Source: Sphingomonas oligophenolica (GTDB taxonomy: Bacteria > Pseudomonadota > Alphaproteobacteria > Sphingomonadales > Sphingomonadaceae). From it: 64,000 bases of DNA. Both the position numbers and the translations under genes were made by a program. The notes below the pieces were generated by a model that saw only the letters and a program-made list of their open reading frames with translations, had not been told where the DNA came from and did no database searches. Below, piece by piece: positions 35,407-43,504 of this stretch (positions within the stretch are counted from its first letter, which is position 1; each line of letters opens with the position of its first letter). Location: NCBI RefSeq assembly GCF_006438955.1, contig NZ_RCZK01000002.1, positions 248,001 to 312,000 on the forward strand. The letters run 5' to 3'.

Positions 35407-35835
35407 TCAGAAATCGTTGCGATATTGCTCGTTACCGATGAAACCCAGTTTCGAGATATTCGACCGCTTGATGACCGACAGCGTCCGGTCGACCACTTCG
35501 TACCGCGCCTGGGGGTCGGGCTGGAAGTGAAGCTCCGGTTCCGGGTTCATCGCTGCGGTCGTATCGAGATACTGCCGCAACGTCACCTCGTCGACCGGCG
35601 CGCCGTTCCAGAAGATCACGCCGCCCTGATCGATCGACACCTTGTTCTTCTCGGGGTCGACGATCGGCTGCTTCTGGCTTGGATCGTTGACCGGCAGGTC
35701 GACCTTCACCGCGTGGGTCTGGATCGGGATGGTGATGATGAACATGATGAGGAGCACGAGCAGGACGTCGATCAACGGCGTCATGTTCATTTCCATCATC
35801 GGCTCACCGTCTTCGGATCCGCCACTCATTGCCAT
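35407..35835 (-). CDS. exbD: Biopolymer transporter ExbD (second copy)
   Basis: A 142-residue ExbD/TolR-family protein: one membrane helix near the N-terminus (MNMTPLIDVLLVLLIMFIITIPIQ) with the proton-path aspartate in LIDVLLVLL, and a periplasmic domain ending near FIGNEQYRNDF. Last gene of tonB-exbB-exbD-exbD, 33 bases after the first exbD. Having two different ExbD subunits in one operon is typical of xanthomonads and sphingomonads. Confidence 0.93.
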   Translation of the reverse strand: MAMSGGSEDGEPMMEMNMTPLIDVLLVLLIMFIITIPIQTHAVKVDLPVNDPSQKQPIVDPEKNKVSIDQGGVIFWNGAPVDEVTLRQYLDTTAAMNPEPELHFQPDPQARYEVVDRTLSVIKRSNISKLGFIGNEQYRNDF

Positions 35836-35868
35836 AACAAATTACTCCTGAATTCTGCGCGGACCACG

Positions 35869-36363
35869 TTACATTCGGGTGACGTTCTGTCCCGGTGGCG
35901 GTTCGGAAATAAAGCCGACCTTGGCAAAGCCCGCCATCTGTAGCGTGTAGATGGTGGCCCCGACACATTGGTACGGCACCGCTACGTCGCCGCGGATATG
36001 CGCTTCGGGCAGTTCGAAGTCGGGATTGCTCTTGATCGCATCAATCCCGCCCGCGCGCGCGACCTCGGCCTTCAGCTTGTCGACCGCGCGGGTCAGCAGT
36101 TCCTCGTGCGTCACGCGGGTCGTGTTCCAATACACCGCACAGGTGCCATCCGGTGCGGTCGTGACCGACAGCGACACGTTTTCCGGCTTCGTCGTGGTCG
36201 GATCGAACCGCACGTCGGGCAGCTTGAGCTTCACCGACTGAATTACGACCGGAACGGCGATCAGAAAGATGATGAGCAGCACCAGCATGACGTCGACCAG
36301 CGGCGTCGTATTGATGTCCGACATCGGTTTATCGGTGGTATCCCCACCAGTACTCATCGCCAT
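35869..36363 (-). CDS. exbD: Biopolymer transporter ExbD (first copy)
   Basis: A 164-residue ExbD/TolR protein with NTTPLVDVMLVLLIIFLIAVPVVIQSVKLKLP, carrying the conserved aspartate in LVDVMLVLL. Its periplasmic domain is longer than that of the second copy and holds two cysteines (TCAVYWN, YQCVGATIY). It converts proton motive force into movement of TonB together with ExbB. Confidence 0.93.
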   Translation of the reverse strand: MAMSTGGDTTDKPMSDINTTPLVDVMLVLLIIFLIAVPVVIQSVKLKLPDVRFDPTTTKPENVSLSVTTAPDGTCAVYWNTTRVTHEELLTRAVDKLKAEVARAGGIDAIKSNPDFELPEAHIRGDVAVPYQCVGATIYTLQMAGFAKVGFISEPPPGQNVTRM

Positions 36364-36419
36364 GTGCGAGCCATCCTATTCATTCATGTGCCTCGGACCC
36401 GTTGCGAACCGACGGCCAA

Positions 36420-36442
36420 GGGGCCGCCCTTGAGGCAGCCCC
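36420..36442 (-). other. Intercistronic stem-loop between exbB and exbD
   Basis: In minus-strand RNA GGGGCUGCC pairs with GGCGGCCCC (one G-U wobble; a mismatch in the plus sense) around a five-base loop. It lies in the 91-base gap of the operon and has no U-tract, so it may be an mRNA-stabilising or partial-termination element. Confidence 0.65.
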
Positions 36443-36454
36443 CGATTGATCGTC

Positions 36455-37264
36455 TTACTTGCGGGTCGGCACGCCACCGGTCTGGCCGGCGGTCGTGGTC
36501 GCGCCGGGGTTAGTCGTCGCCGCCGCCTTCACCGGCGCAGCCTTGGCGTTGGCCATGACCGGTCGCACCGCCCCGCCCGAGGCCAGGAAGCCCAGCACAT
36601 CGTTCGAGAAGGCCGACAGGTCTTCCGCGATCGACTTGTTGCGACGCTGCAACCAGTTGTACGCGAGCACCGCGGGAACCGCGACGACCAGGCCGAGCGC
36701 GGTCATGATCAGCGCCTCGCCGACCGGTCCTGCGACCGCGTCGATCGATGCCTGGCCGGCCGAACCGATCTTGATCAGTGCGCGGTAGATGCCGATGACC
36801 GTGCCGAACAGCCCGATGAACGGGGCGACCGAACCGACCGTCGCGAGGAAGGCGAGACCGCCACCCAGCTTCGAATTGATCGCCGCTTCCGAGCGCGCGA
36901 GCGAACCGTGGAGCCAGTCGTGCGCCTCGACCGGATCGGTCAGCTTGGCATGCTGGTCCTGCGCGGCCAGGCCGTCGTCGACGATCTGCTTATACGCCGA
37001 ATTCTTCTCGAGCTTGGCCGATCCTTCGCGCAGCGACGACGACTGCCAGAACGAACTGCGGACGCGCTTGGCCTGATTCATGATCTTCTGCTGTTCGAAC
37101 AGCTTGGTGAACAGGATGTAGAACGACACGATCGACATGATGACGAGGATCGTGAACACGGACTGCGAAATGAGCCCGCCTTCGCGAAGCGACTGGGTCA
37201 GGCCGTAGGGGTTGTCGCCCTTCGCAGCGCCGGAGCCTGCCGCGGCAAGAATGGTGGTGAGCAT
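36455..37264 (-). CDS. exbB: MotA/TolQ/ExbB proton channel protein
   Basis: The stator channel that powers TonB. The 269-residue protein has an extended N-terminus before helix 1 (QSVFTILVIMSIVSFYILFTKLF), then the paired helices LAFLATVGSVAPFIGLFGTVIGIYRAL and GEALIMTALGLVVAVPAVLAYNWLQRRNK, which are the family signature. It ends in an Ala/Thr-rich tail. The start is separated from tonB by 79 bases that hold a perfect 40-base palindrome. Confidence 0.95.
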   Translation of the reverse strand: MLTTILAAAGSGAAKGDNPYGLTQSLREGGLISQSVFTILVIMSIVSFYILFTKLFEQQKIMNQAKRVRSSFWQSSSLREGSAKLEKNSAYKQIVDDGLAAQDQHAKLTDPVEAHDWLHGSLARSEAAINSKLGGGLAFLATVGSVAPFIGLFGTVIGIYRALIKIGSAGQASIDAVAGPVGEALIMTALGLVVAVPAVLAYNWLQRRNKSIAEDLSAFSNDVLGFLASGGAVRPVMANAKAAPVKAAATTNPGATTTAGQTGGVPTRK

Positions 37265-37300
37265 GGTCAGTAAATCCCTCTGGTTCGATTATCGGTAAAC

Positions 37301-37340
37301 CGACACCGGCAGTCGGGCGATCGCCCGACTGCCGGTGTCG
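37301..37340 (-). other. Perfect 40-base palindrome between tonB and exbB
   Basis: Bases 37301-37320 are exactly the reverse complement of 37321-37340 (centre GGGCGATCGCCC), three bases after the tonB stop. As RNA it folds into a very stable hairpin with almost no loop and no U-tract after it. It could be an attenuator, a 3' stabiliser for tonB mRNA, or a dyad for a DNA-binding protein. Confidence 0.8.
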
Positions 37341-37343
37341 TCA

Positions 37344-38024
37344 TCAATTGCCTTCGAGCTGCCACCGGACGCCCGGCAGCACATACGTCGATTCGATCGC
37401 ATTCCCGCTCGGATCCTTGGCGGGGCTGAACCGGCCGCGCGACCGCGCCAACCGACAGGTCGCATCGTCCAGGTCCGAATTGCCGCTCGACGAGGTCACG
37501 CGGCAATCGGTCACACGACCGCTGGATCCAATCGTCAGCGCGACCGACACGCGACCCTGCGCCTCGGCGCGGCGCGCCGCGGGAGGATAATCGTCGTTCG
37601 AGAACCACGATCCCGGATTGCCACGCGGCGAGACCTTCACCGCAACCCGCGGCGGCGCGGGCGGCGCTGGCGGGGGCGCGGGAGGAGCCGGCGGTGCCGC
37701 GATAGGCGTTGGAATGTACACCGGCGGCGGATTCGGCACCGACACGATCTGCGGCGCTGGATGGGGTACGCTGACGATCGGCGGCGGCGACACCACTGGC
37801 GGCGGCTGCAACGGCTGATCTGGCGGCGGCGGCGGCGGCGGAATGTCTGGCGGCGGCGGCGGCGGCTCCTGCACGTCGAACGTGTTAAGTTTATCTTGGG
37901 CCTTCTTCACGTATTGATACGCGAGCCCGGTGACGAAGGCATAGCCCAACGCGGCATGGATCAGCGCGACGATAACGATCGCGACGATCTTGCCACTGGA
38001 CATCTTCTGGTCAGCATAGGCCAT
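37344..38024 (-). CDS. tonB: Energy transducer TonB
   Basis: Links the ExbB-ExbD motor to outer-membrane receptors such as the one at 57.8 kb. The 226-residue protein has one N-terminal helix (GKIVAIVIVALIHAALGYAFVTGLAY), a long proline-rich periplasmic spacer (PPPPPPDIPPPPPPPDQP and similar, about 50-140), and a C-terminal domain with NDDYPPAARRAEAQGRVSVALTIGSSGRVTDCRVTSSSGNSDLDDATCRLA, the TonB_C signature. First gene of the operon. Confidence 0.95.
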   Translation of the reverse strand: MAYADQKMSSGKIVAIVIVALIHAALGYAFVTGLAYQYVKKAQDKLNTFDVQEPPPPPPDIPPPPPPPDQPLQPPPVVSPPPIVSVPHPAPQIVSVPNPPPVYIPTPIAAPPAPPAPPPAPPAPPRVAVKVSPRGNPGSWFSNDDYPPAARRAEAQGRVSVALTIGSSGRVTDCRVTSSSGNSDLDDATCRLARSRGRFSPAKDPSGNAIESTYVLPGVRWQLEGN

Positions 38025-38244
38025 TCAGCTACGACACTCCCTAAATCTCGTCGGCTCCTTGCCCCGCCCCGAAAGGCAGCGGACACGGCCACTGCGACGG
38101 CTAACGCCAGCCGAGGCAGAGCGCGAGTCCTAAATGCCCTTCCCGTCCGGTGCAAACGCTTTGTCGCGCGCACCATTCGTACAATCGCCCCGCTTGCGGA
38201 ATTATTCCTGTCGGGTTCAGCTTGGGATCGTTATCGATGTCGGC

Positions 38245-39138
38245 ATGTTCAGCCTCATCCGTTTCGCCCCGTCCGCCGCGCTCCTCATGGCCGCTCCCGT
38301 CGTCGCCCAATATCCTGAGGCCCCTTCCCAACGCCTACCGGTGGCACAGGCGAACGCGCCCGGCGCCCCGCTTGGCGACAGCGGGATCGGTTATGCCGAC
38401 CTTGCCGATCTGGTCATCGCCGCGCCGGTGATCGTCGATGCGACGATCCGCTCGACCGCCAAGATCAAGCCCGCGGAGGCACCGGGACTGCGTCCCGGCC
38501 TTACGCGTTATTATGTCGAGGCCGATGTCGGAACATTGGTCCGCGGCGCCGACGGCATTCCCGCACAGGTCGGCTATCTGATCGATGTCGCCCCCGATTC
38601 GTCGGGCAGGCTGCCCAAGTTCAAGAAGCGGCGCGTGCTCGTGTTCGGGCGCCATGCGCCGACCGGCGCGGGCCAGCTCCAACTCGTCGCCCCCGATGCG
38701 CAGCGCGACTGGACCCCCGAGCTCGATGCGGAGGTGCGCCGGATCGCGCGGGCGTCGCTGGCGCAGGACGCGCCGCCGCGGATCACCGGGATCGGCAACG
38801 CCTTCCACGTTCCCGGCGCGCTGCCCGGCGAAGGCGAAACCCAGGTGTTCCTGACCACCGCGAACGGCGCGCCGGTGTCGCTGTCGGTGCTGCGCCGCCC
38901 CGGCGAGCGTCCGCGCTGGGCGGTCGCGCTATCCGACATCGTCGACGAGGCGGCGGCTCCCCCGCCCCCGCGCAGCCTGCTCTGGTACCGGCTCGCGTGC
39001 GGCTTGCCCGCGGCGCTGCCCGCGACGAGCACCACCGCGCTCGCGCCCGACGACGCTGCCAAAGCCCAGGCCGATTATGCCTTCGTGCTCGCGCAACTGG
39101 GTCCATGTGGGCGCACCCGCGCCGAACCGATCAGCTGA
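38245..39138 (+). CDS. Conserved secreted protein of unknown function
   Basis: A 297-residue protein with signal peptide MFSLIRFAPSAALLMAAPVVAQ, which sets the start at 38245. The mature part begins with GIGYADLADLVIAAPVIVDATIRSTAKIKPAEAPGLRPGLTRYYVEADVGTLVRG, and has VLVFGRHAP and a C-terminal pair of cysteines. I recognise no catalytic motif. It faces divergently from tonB across about 220 bases and its stop overlaps the convergent gene at 39131 by eight bases. Confidence 0.75.
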   Translation: MFSLIRFAPSAALLMAAPVVAQYPEAPSQRLPVAQANAPGAPLGDSGIGYADLADLVIAAPVIVDATIRSTAKIKPAEAPGLRPGLTRYYVEADVGTLVRGADGIPAQVGYLIDVAPDSSGRLPKFKKRRVLVFGRHAPTGAGQLQLVAPDAQRDWTPELDAEVRRIARASLAQDAPPRITGIGNAFHVPGALPGEGETQVFLTTANGAPVSLSVLRRPGERPRWAVALSDIVDEAAAPPPPRSLLWYRLACGLPAALPATSTTALAPDDAAKAQADYAFVLAQLGPCGRTRAEPIS

Positions 39139-39406
39139 TCGCCACGATTTGCCCAGTTGTCGAGGCTGCCGATTCTAGAAAACGCGCTGTCGCCGCCACC
39201 GCCGTAGGATCGCTGTCGGCACCGACCAGCACCGCGTTGATTCGGCGCCCCGGCGCTTGCTCCACCGCCAGCGGCCCGATCGCGGCACAGGTTTGCGCCA
39301 GCGCGAGCGCAGAGCGCCCGGGCTGGATCACGACGACGAGCGAATCGCCCACCGTCGCGCGCACCAACGCGATCACATCGTCATCGGCAGCCAGATCGCA
39401 GCGCAT
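39131..39406 (-). CDS. Short Rossmann/SDR-like protein coupled to folB
   Basis: A 91-residue protein that looks like an isolated C-terminal half of a short-chain dehydrogenase: RRINAVLVGADSDPTAVAATARFLESAASTTGQIVAIS mirrors the SDR run R(V/I)NAVxPG...FLxS.AS.ITGQxIxVxGG. It has no glycine-rich NAD motif and no YxxxK. The ATG overlaps the folB stop (TGATG), so the two are translated together. It may be a FolB partner or a remnant of a folM-type reductase; see the intact folB-SDR pair at 56 kb. Confidence 0.7.
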   Translation of the reverse strand: MRCDLAADDDVIALVRATVGDSLVVVIQPGRSALALAQTCAAIGPLAVEQAPGRRINAVLVGADSDPTAVAATARFLESAASTTGQIVAIS

Positions 39407-39786
39407 CAGCGGCGATGCCGCACCAGCGTGATCCCGATCGATTCATCCGCCTCCGCGATCGCGAGCTTGACGATCTTCACCATCACCCGCTTCACCCGCT
39501 GGTCGCCTAGGAACAATGTCTCGCAGATGTGATCCGCCACCGCCTCGATCAGCGTGAAGTGGACCCCGGGGGGCAGCGCGCTCGTCGCTGCCGCCTTCAG
39601 GTCGAGATAATTCTTCGACGCCGCCAGCGGCGTGTCGGGATCGAACCGATCGGGACAGACCAGATCGACCGTCAACGATATCCGCAGCGGTTGGGGCAGA
39701 TGGGTTTCTTCGGAATAGATGCCGGTCAGCACCAACACCTCGATATCGTGCACTTCGAGCTGGAGGCTGTCGTTCCGGGCGTTCAT
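39406..39786 (-). CDS. Dihydroneopterin aldolase-family protein (FolB/FolX), first copy
   Basis: A 126-residue tunnelling-fold pterin enzyme: LQLEVHDIEVLVLTGIYSEETHLPQPLRISLTVDL, FTLIEAVADHICETLFLGDQRVKRVMVKIVKL, the conserved strand pattern of FolB, and the catalytic-lysine region VKIVK. The start is taken at 39786 (MNARNDSLQLEV); the frame continues upstream into a non-conserved stretch. A second family member is at 55893, and which of the two serves folate synthesis is not decided by sequence. Confidence 0.87.
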   Translation of the reverse strand: MNARNDSLQLEVHDIEVLVLTGIYSEETHLPQPLRISLTVDLVCPDRFDPDTPLAASKNYLDLKAAATSALPPGVHFTLIEAVADHICETLFLGDQRVKRVMVKIVKLAIAEADESIGITLVRHRR

Positions 39787-39831
39787 CACCGCGGCTGTAG
39801 CAGAAGCGCCGCGAACCGGAAGCACCGCCCG

Positions 39832-40479
39832 TCAGGCCGTGGCGCTCGGACGCGCGCTCACCGCGTCGTGCCAACGGCGCAGGTTCGCAGCGCCATCGGG
39901 CATCGCCAATCCGGCGCGCGCGGCGAAATCGATCGTGATCAGCCCGGTGATGTCCGCAAAACTAAAGACGTCGCCCGCGATCCATTCGCTCGTCGCCAGC
40001 CGCTGGTCCATCGCCTCGGTAAACGCGCCCCACATGATCAGCGCGCGCGCCGACAGTTCGGGAATCTGCGGCACCGCGGGCCATTTCCCGGTCACCGCAC
40101 GGTCTGCAAACGCGGGCGCGGCATTGCGCAACGCATAGACCGCCGCGGCATAACCATCCGATTCGATCCGCCGCGTCCATGATTCGATTCGCGCGATCTC
40201 GATCGGGGTTCGCCCGAACAGCGACGGTTCGGGCTGCACCGCCTCGAAATAGCGACAGATCGCCGCCGATTCGCAGATCACCGCGCCGCCGGGAACCTCG
40301 CTGTCGTCGAGCTGGAGCGCGGGCACCGCGCCGCGCGGATTGATCGTCAGATACGCATCGCCGAGTTGTTCGTCGCGGCGCAGGTCGACCGGCACCCGCT
40401 CCACCTCGATCCCCTTTTCGGCGAGATAGACGCGCACCCGGCGCGGGCTCGGAGCCCATTCGGCGTCGTAGAGCTTCAT
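39832..40479 (-). CDS. Glutathione S-transferase family protein
   Basis: A 215-residue two-domain GST. The thioredoxin-like N-terminal domain reads MKLYDAEWAPSPRRVRVYLAEKGIEVERVPVDL, with INPRGAVPALQLDD and ICESAAICRYFE (glutathione-binding ES) following; the helical domain carries FSFADITGLITIDFAARAG. The substrate is unknown. Divergent from the acetyltransferase gene at 40555. Confidence 0.92.
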   Translation of the reverse strand: MKLYDAEWAPSPRRVRVYLAEKGIEVERVPVDLRRDEQLGDAYLTINPRGAVPALQLDDSEVPGGAVICESAAICRYFEAVQPEPSLFGRTPIEIARIESWTRRIESDGYAAAVYALRNAAPAFADRAVTGKWPAVPQIPELSARALIMWGAFTEAMDQRLATSEWIAGDVFSFADITGLITIDFAARAGLAMPDGAANLRRWHDAVSARPSATA

Positions 40480-40554
40480 CGCCCGGCCTCCCTCGCGGCA
40501 TTCGGCTTGCGTTACGCCCCGTCACCGCTAATGCGCGGCGCCCCGGGCGTCCAT

Positions 40555-41115
40555 ATGCCCGATCAACCGACTGGACCTGCCGTGATCGCGTTCGTGCCGC
40601 TTTCCACCGTCGCCGCCGACGCCGTCGAAGCGCTGCTCGATCGCGCGTTCGGCGTCGATCGCCATGCGCGCACGGCCTATAAAGTGCGCGGCGATGGCAA
40701 CCCGATCGCACGCCTCAGCGTCGCGGCGATCGAGCGCGGCGCGCTGGTCGCGACGATCCAATGCTGGCCCGTCACGCTCAGCACCGACGACGGCGAGGCC
40801 CTCCCGCTGGTGATGATCGGCCCCGTCGCGGTCGAACCGGCGCGCCAGCGCGACGGGATCGGACGCCTGCTGATGACCCACGCGCTGCACGCCGCGCATC
40901 GCGATGCGCTCGATCAGGCGATGATGCTGATCGGCGATCCCGACTATTATGGCCGTTTCTTCGGATTCGATTCGTCGCGCACCGGCGGCTGGCGGCTCCC
41001 GGGACCGATCGAACGCCACCGCCTGTTGGCGAAGGGCAACGCGGTGCCTGCGGTCGCGGGTACGCTCGGTCCGGCGCGCGCGCCTCTGGCGGCCCGATTC
41101 GCCGCCGGCGATTGA
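40555..41115 (+). CDS. GNAT-family N-acetyltransferase (YhbS-like)
   Basis: A 186-residue GNAT protein with the acetyl-CoA loop IGPVAVEPARQRDGIGRLLMTHAL and LIGDPDYYGRFFGFDSSRTGGWRLPGP, the latter a hallmark of the YhbS-like subgroup. ATG 40555 is preferred; ATG 40531 is in frame and eight codons longer. The substrate is unknown. Confidence 0.88.
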   Translation: MPDQPTGPAVIAFVPLSTVAADAVEALLDRAFGVDRHARTAYKVRGDGNPIARLSVAAIERGALVATIQCWPVTLSTDDGEALPLVMIGPVAVEPARQRDGIGRLLMTHALHAAHRDALDQAMMLIGDPDYYGRFFGFDSSRTGGWRLPGPIERHRLLAKGNAVPAVAGTLGPARAPLAARFAAGD

Positions 41116-41169
41116 GCCATCCGGGCACGCGTGCTTTACGCTCGCGTCTCGGCGTCCTACCTCGCGGCC

Positions 41170-41748
41170 ATGCCGATCGCGCCGCCCCCTGATTTTTCGA
41201 CGCTGTCGCTGGCCGAGGTCGCGCGGCTGGCCGCCGAGCAGCGGTTACCCCCGGTCGACCAATGGCATCCCGATCATTGCGGCGACAGCGAGATGCGGAT
41301 CGCGCGCGATGGAACCTGGTTTCACCAGGGCTCGCCGATCGGGCGCCCGGCGATGGTGGCGTTGTTTTCGACAATCCTGCGCCGCGAGCCCGATGGCGGT
41401 TATGTCCTCGTCACCCCCGCGGAGAAACTCGACATCGTGGTCGACGACGCGCCCTTCATCGCGGTCGAGCTCAAGGCCGAGGGCGAGGGCCGCGACGCGC
41501 GGCTCGCGTTCCGGCTCAACACCGGCGACCTCGTGACCGCGGGTCCCGACCACGCGCTGCGGTTCGCGGCGACCGCCGACGGCCCCCGCCCCTATCTCCA
41601 CGTCCGCGGCGGGCTGGAAGCGCTGGTATCGCGCGCGGTCTATTACGACTTGGCCGACCGCGCGCTCGCGCGTGACGACACCTCGGCCGACGAAGTCCCG
41701 GGCCTCTGGAGCGACGGCGCCTTCTTTCCGCTCGAGCCTGCCGCGTGA
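41170..41748 (+). CDS. DUF1285 domain protein
   Basis: A 192-residue member of an uncharacterised alphaproteobacterial family, with VDQWHPDHCGDSEMRIARDGTWFHQGSPIGRPAMVALFSTILRREPDGGYVLVTPAEKLDIVVDDAPF and LYHVRGGLEA-type strands near the end. First gene of a tightly overlapping run with the CoA pyrophosphatase and CCA-transferase genes. The stop overlaps the next GTG by four bases (GTGA). Confidence 0.88.
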   Translation: MPIAPPPDFSTLSLAEVARLAAEQRLPPVDQWHPDHCGDSEMRIARDGTWFHQGSPIGRPAMVALFSTILRREPDGGYVLVTPAEKLDIVVDDAPFIAVELKAEGEGRDARLAFRLNTGDLVTAGPDHALRFAATADGPRPYLHVRGGLEALVSRAVYYDLADRALARDDTSADEVPGLWSDGAFFPLEPAA

Positions 41749-42335
41749 CGCTGGCCGAACGGCTCGCGGCCGCGCTGATCAATGCCGATCCCGCCACCGG
41801 CTATCTCACCGGCGACAGCCCCGACCTCGCCGAGCTCGATTCGCCTGCGGAGGCCGCGGTGCTCGTCGCGGTGACCGATCGTGCCAAACCCGGCGTCATC
41901 CTGACCCAGCGCACCGACACGATGCGCCAGCATGCGGGCCAGGTCGCGTTTCCGGGCGGGCGGATCGATTCGACCGACGCCGACGCGATCGACGCCGCGC
42001 TGCGCGAGGCCGAGGAGGAGATCGCACTGCCCCGCGCGCAGGTCGCGATCGCGGGGACCGCGGATCGCTATCGCACCGGCACCGGCTTCGCGATCACGCC
42101 TGTCGTCGGGGTCATTCCCCCCGGTCTGTCGCTCGTTCCCCATGAAATCGAGGTCGCCAGCGTGTTCGAGGTGCCGCTCGCGTTCCTCCTCGATCCCGCC
42201 AACCAGCGCCGCGCCAGCGCGATGTGGCAGGGGCGTGAACGGCATTTCTACGAAATCCTGTGGCAGGATCGCCGGATCTGGGGCGCGACCGCGGCGATGA
42301 TCGTCAACCTGTCGCGGCGGCTGCGATGGGCGTGA
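41745..42335 (+). CDS. CoA pyrophosphatase (Nudix hydrolase, NudL-like)
   Basis: Hydrolyses CoA and its oxidised forms to 4'-phosphopantetheine and 3',5'-ADP. The 196-residue protein has AVLVAVTDRAKPGVILTQRTDTMRQHAGQVAFPGGRIDSTD (the CoA-specific part) leading into the Nudix box GGRID...AALREAEEEIAL, and EVPLAFLLDPANQ downstream. It starts with GTG inside the DUF1285 stop and overlaps cca. Confidence 0.93.
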   Translation: MTLAERLAAALINADPATGYLTGDSPDLAELDSPAEAAVLVAVTDRAKPGVILTQRTDTMRQHAGQVAFPGGRIDSTDADAIDAALREAEEEIALPRAQVAIAGTADRYRTGTGFAITPVVGVIPPGLSLVPHEIEVASVFEVPLAFLLDPANQRRASAMWQGRERHFYEILWQDRRIWGATAAMIVNLSRRLRWA

Positions 42336-43504
42336 CGCTGCCCGATGCGCCCTTTCGCCATCGCGAGGGGCTCGATCGACTGATCGCCGCGCTCGGGGCC
42401 GACGACGCGCGTTATGTCGGCGGGATCGTCCGCGACACGTTGCTCGGGATCGACGCCGCCGATGTCGATATCGCCACCCGCCACCAGCCCGACGAGGTGG
42501 TCGACCGGCTCCGCGCCGCGGGGATCAAGACCGTCCCGACCGGCATCGCGCACGGCACCGTCACCGCAGTGCTGGCGTCGGGTCCGGTCGAGGTCACGAC
42601 GTTGCGCCACGACATCTCGACCGACGGTCGCCACGCCGTCGTCGCGTTCACCGACGACTGGCGCGAGGATGCCGCGCGCCGCGATTTCACGATGAACGCG
42701 CTCTATGCCGATACCGCGACGGGCGCGGTGTTCGACTATTTCGGCGGGCTCGACGATCTCGCCGCGCGCCGTGTCCGCTTCATCGGCGATGCCTATCGCC
42801 GGATCGCCGAGGATCATCTGCGCATCCTGCGCTTCTTCCGCTTCCACGCGCGGTTCGGCGACGAGATCGACCACGCCGGGCTCGACGCCTGCACCGCGCG
42901 CGCCAACGATCTGATGGCGCTGTCGCGTGAACGCATCGCCAGCGAGTTGCTCAAACTCCTCGTCGCCCCCCGCGCGATCCCCGTGCTGGCACTGATGGTC
43001 GAGCGCGGTATTCTGCGCGCGGTCCTGCCCGAGATTACCGACACCGCACGGCTGGCCGCGCTGGCGGCGCGCGAAACGACGGCGGGCGTCGTACCCAATG
43101 CGATCCGCCGGCTCGCGACGCTGCTGCCACCCGCTGCCGCCGATACCGTCGGCGCGCGACTGAAGCTCTCCACTGCCGACCGCAAGCGCCTGGTCGGCTC
43201 CAGCCAGGGCGCCGGTGACGAAGGCCCGCGGGGCCTCGCCTACCGGATCGGTGAAATCGCCGCGATCGACCGCCTGTTGGTCGCGGGCGAGCCGATCGCG
43301 GACGTGAAGGACTGGTCACCCCCCAGGCTACCAATCGGCGGCGGCGCGCTGGTCGAACGTGGTCTGACCAAAGGCCCCGACGTCGCCGCGGTCCTGCGCC
43401 GCATCGAAACCCGCTGGATCGCCGAGGATTTCCCCGACGCCCGCCGGGTCGATCAGCTCACCGAAGAAGCGGTGTCGGCGGTACTCGGCATCAGCAACGC
43501 ATAG
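42326..43504 (+). CDS. cca: CCA tRNA nucleotidyltransferase
   Basis: Adds or repairs the 3' CCA end of tRNAs. The 392-residue class II enzyme has RYVGGIVRDTLLGIDAADVDIATR with the catalytic DxD, RRDFTMNALYAD, DYFGGLDDLAARRVRFIG, and EDHLRILRFFRFHARFG. The start is ATG 42326 (10-base overlap) or GTG 42332 (GTGA overlap). The one tRNA seen here already encodes CCA, so repair is the likelier role. The 3' end overlaps the convergent GGDEF-EAL gene by 52 bases. Confidence 0.95.
   Translation: MGVTLPDAPFRHREGLDRLIAALGADDARYVGGIVRDTLLGIDAADVDIATRHQPDEVVDRLRAAGIKTVPTGIAHGTVTAVLASGPVEVTTLRHDISTDGRHAVVAFTDDWREDAARRDFTMNALYADTATGAVFDYFGGLDDLAARRVRFIGDAYRRIAEDHLRILRFFRFHARFGDEIDHAGLDACTARANDLMALSRERIASELLKLLVAPRAIPVLALMVERGILRAVLPEITDTARLAALAARETTAGVVPNAIRRLATLLPPAAADTVGARLKLSTADRKRLVGSSQGAGDEGPRGLAYRIGEIAAIDRLLVAGEPIADVKDWSPPRLPIGGGALVERGLTKGPDVAAVLRRIETRWIAEDFPDARRVDQLTEEAVSAVLGISNA

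Noticed and set aside
37640..37870. GGC/GCC-rich repeat tract as a microsatellite
   Set aside because: It is the proline-rich spacer of TonB read in the other strand, expected for the protein.
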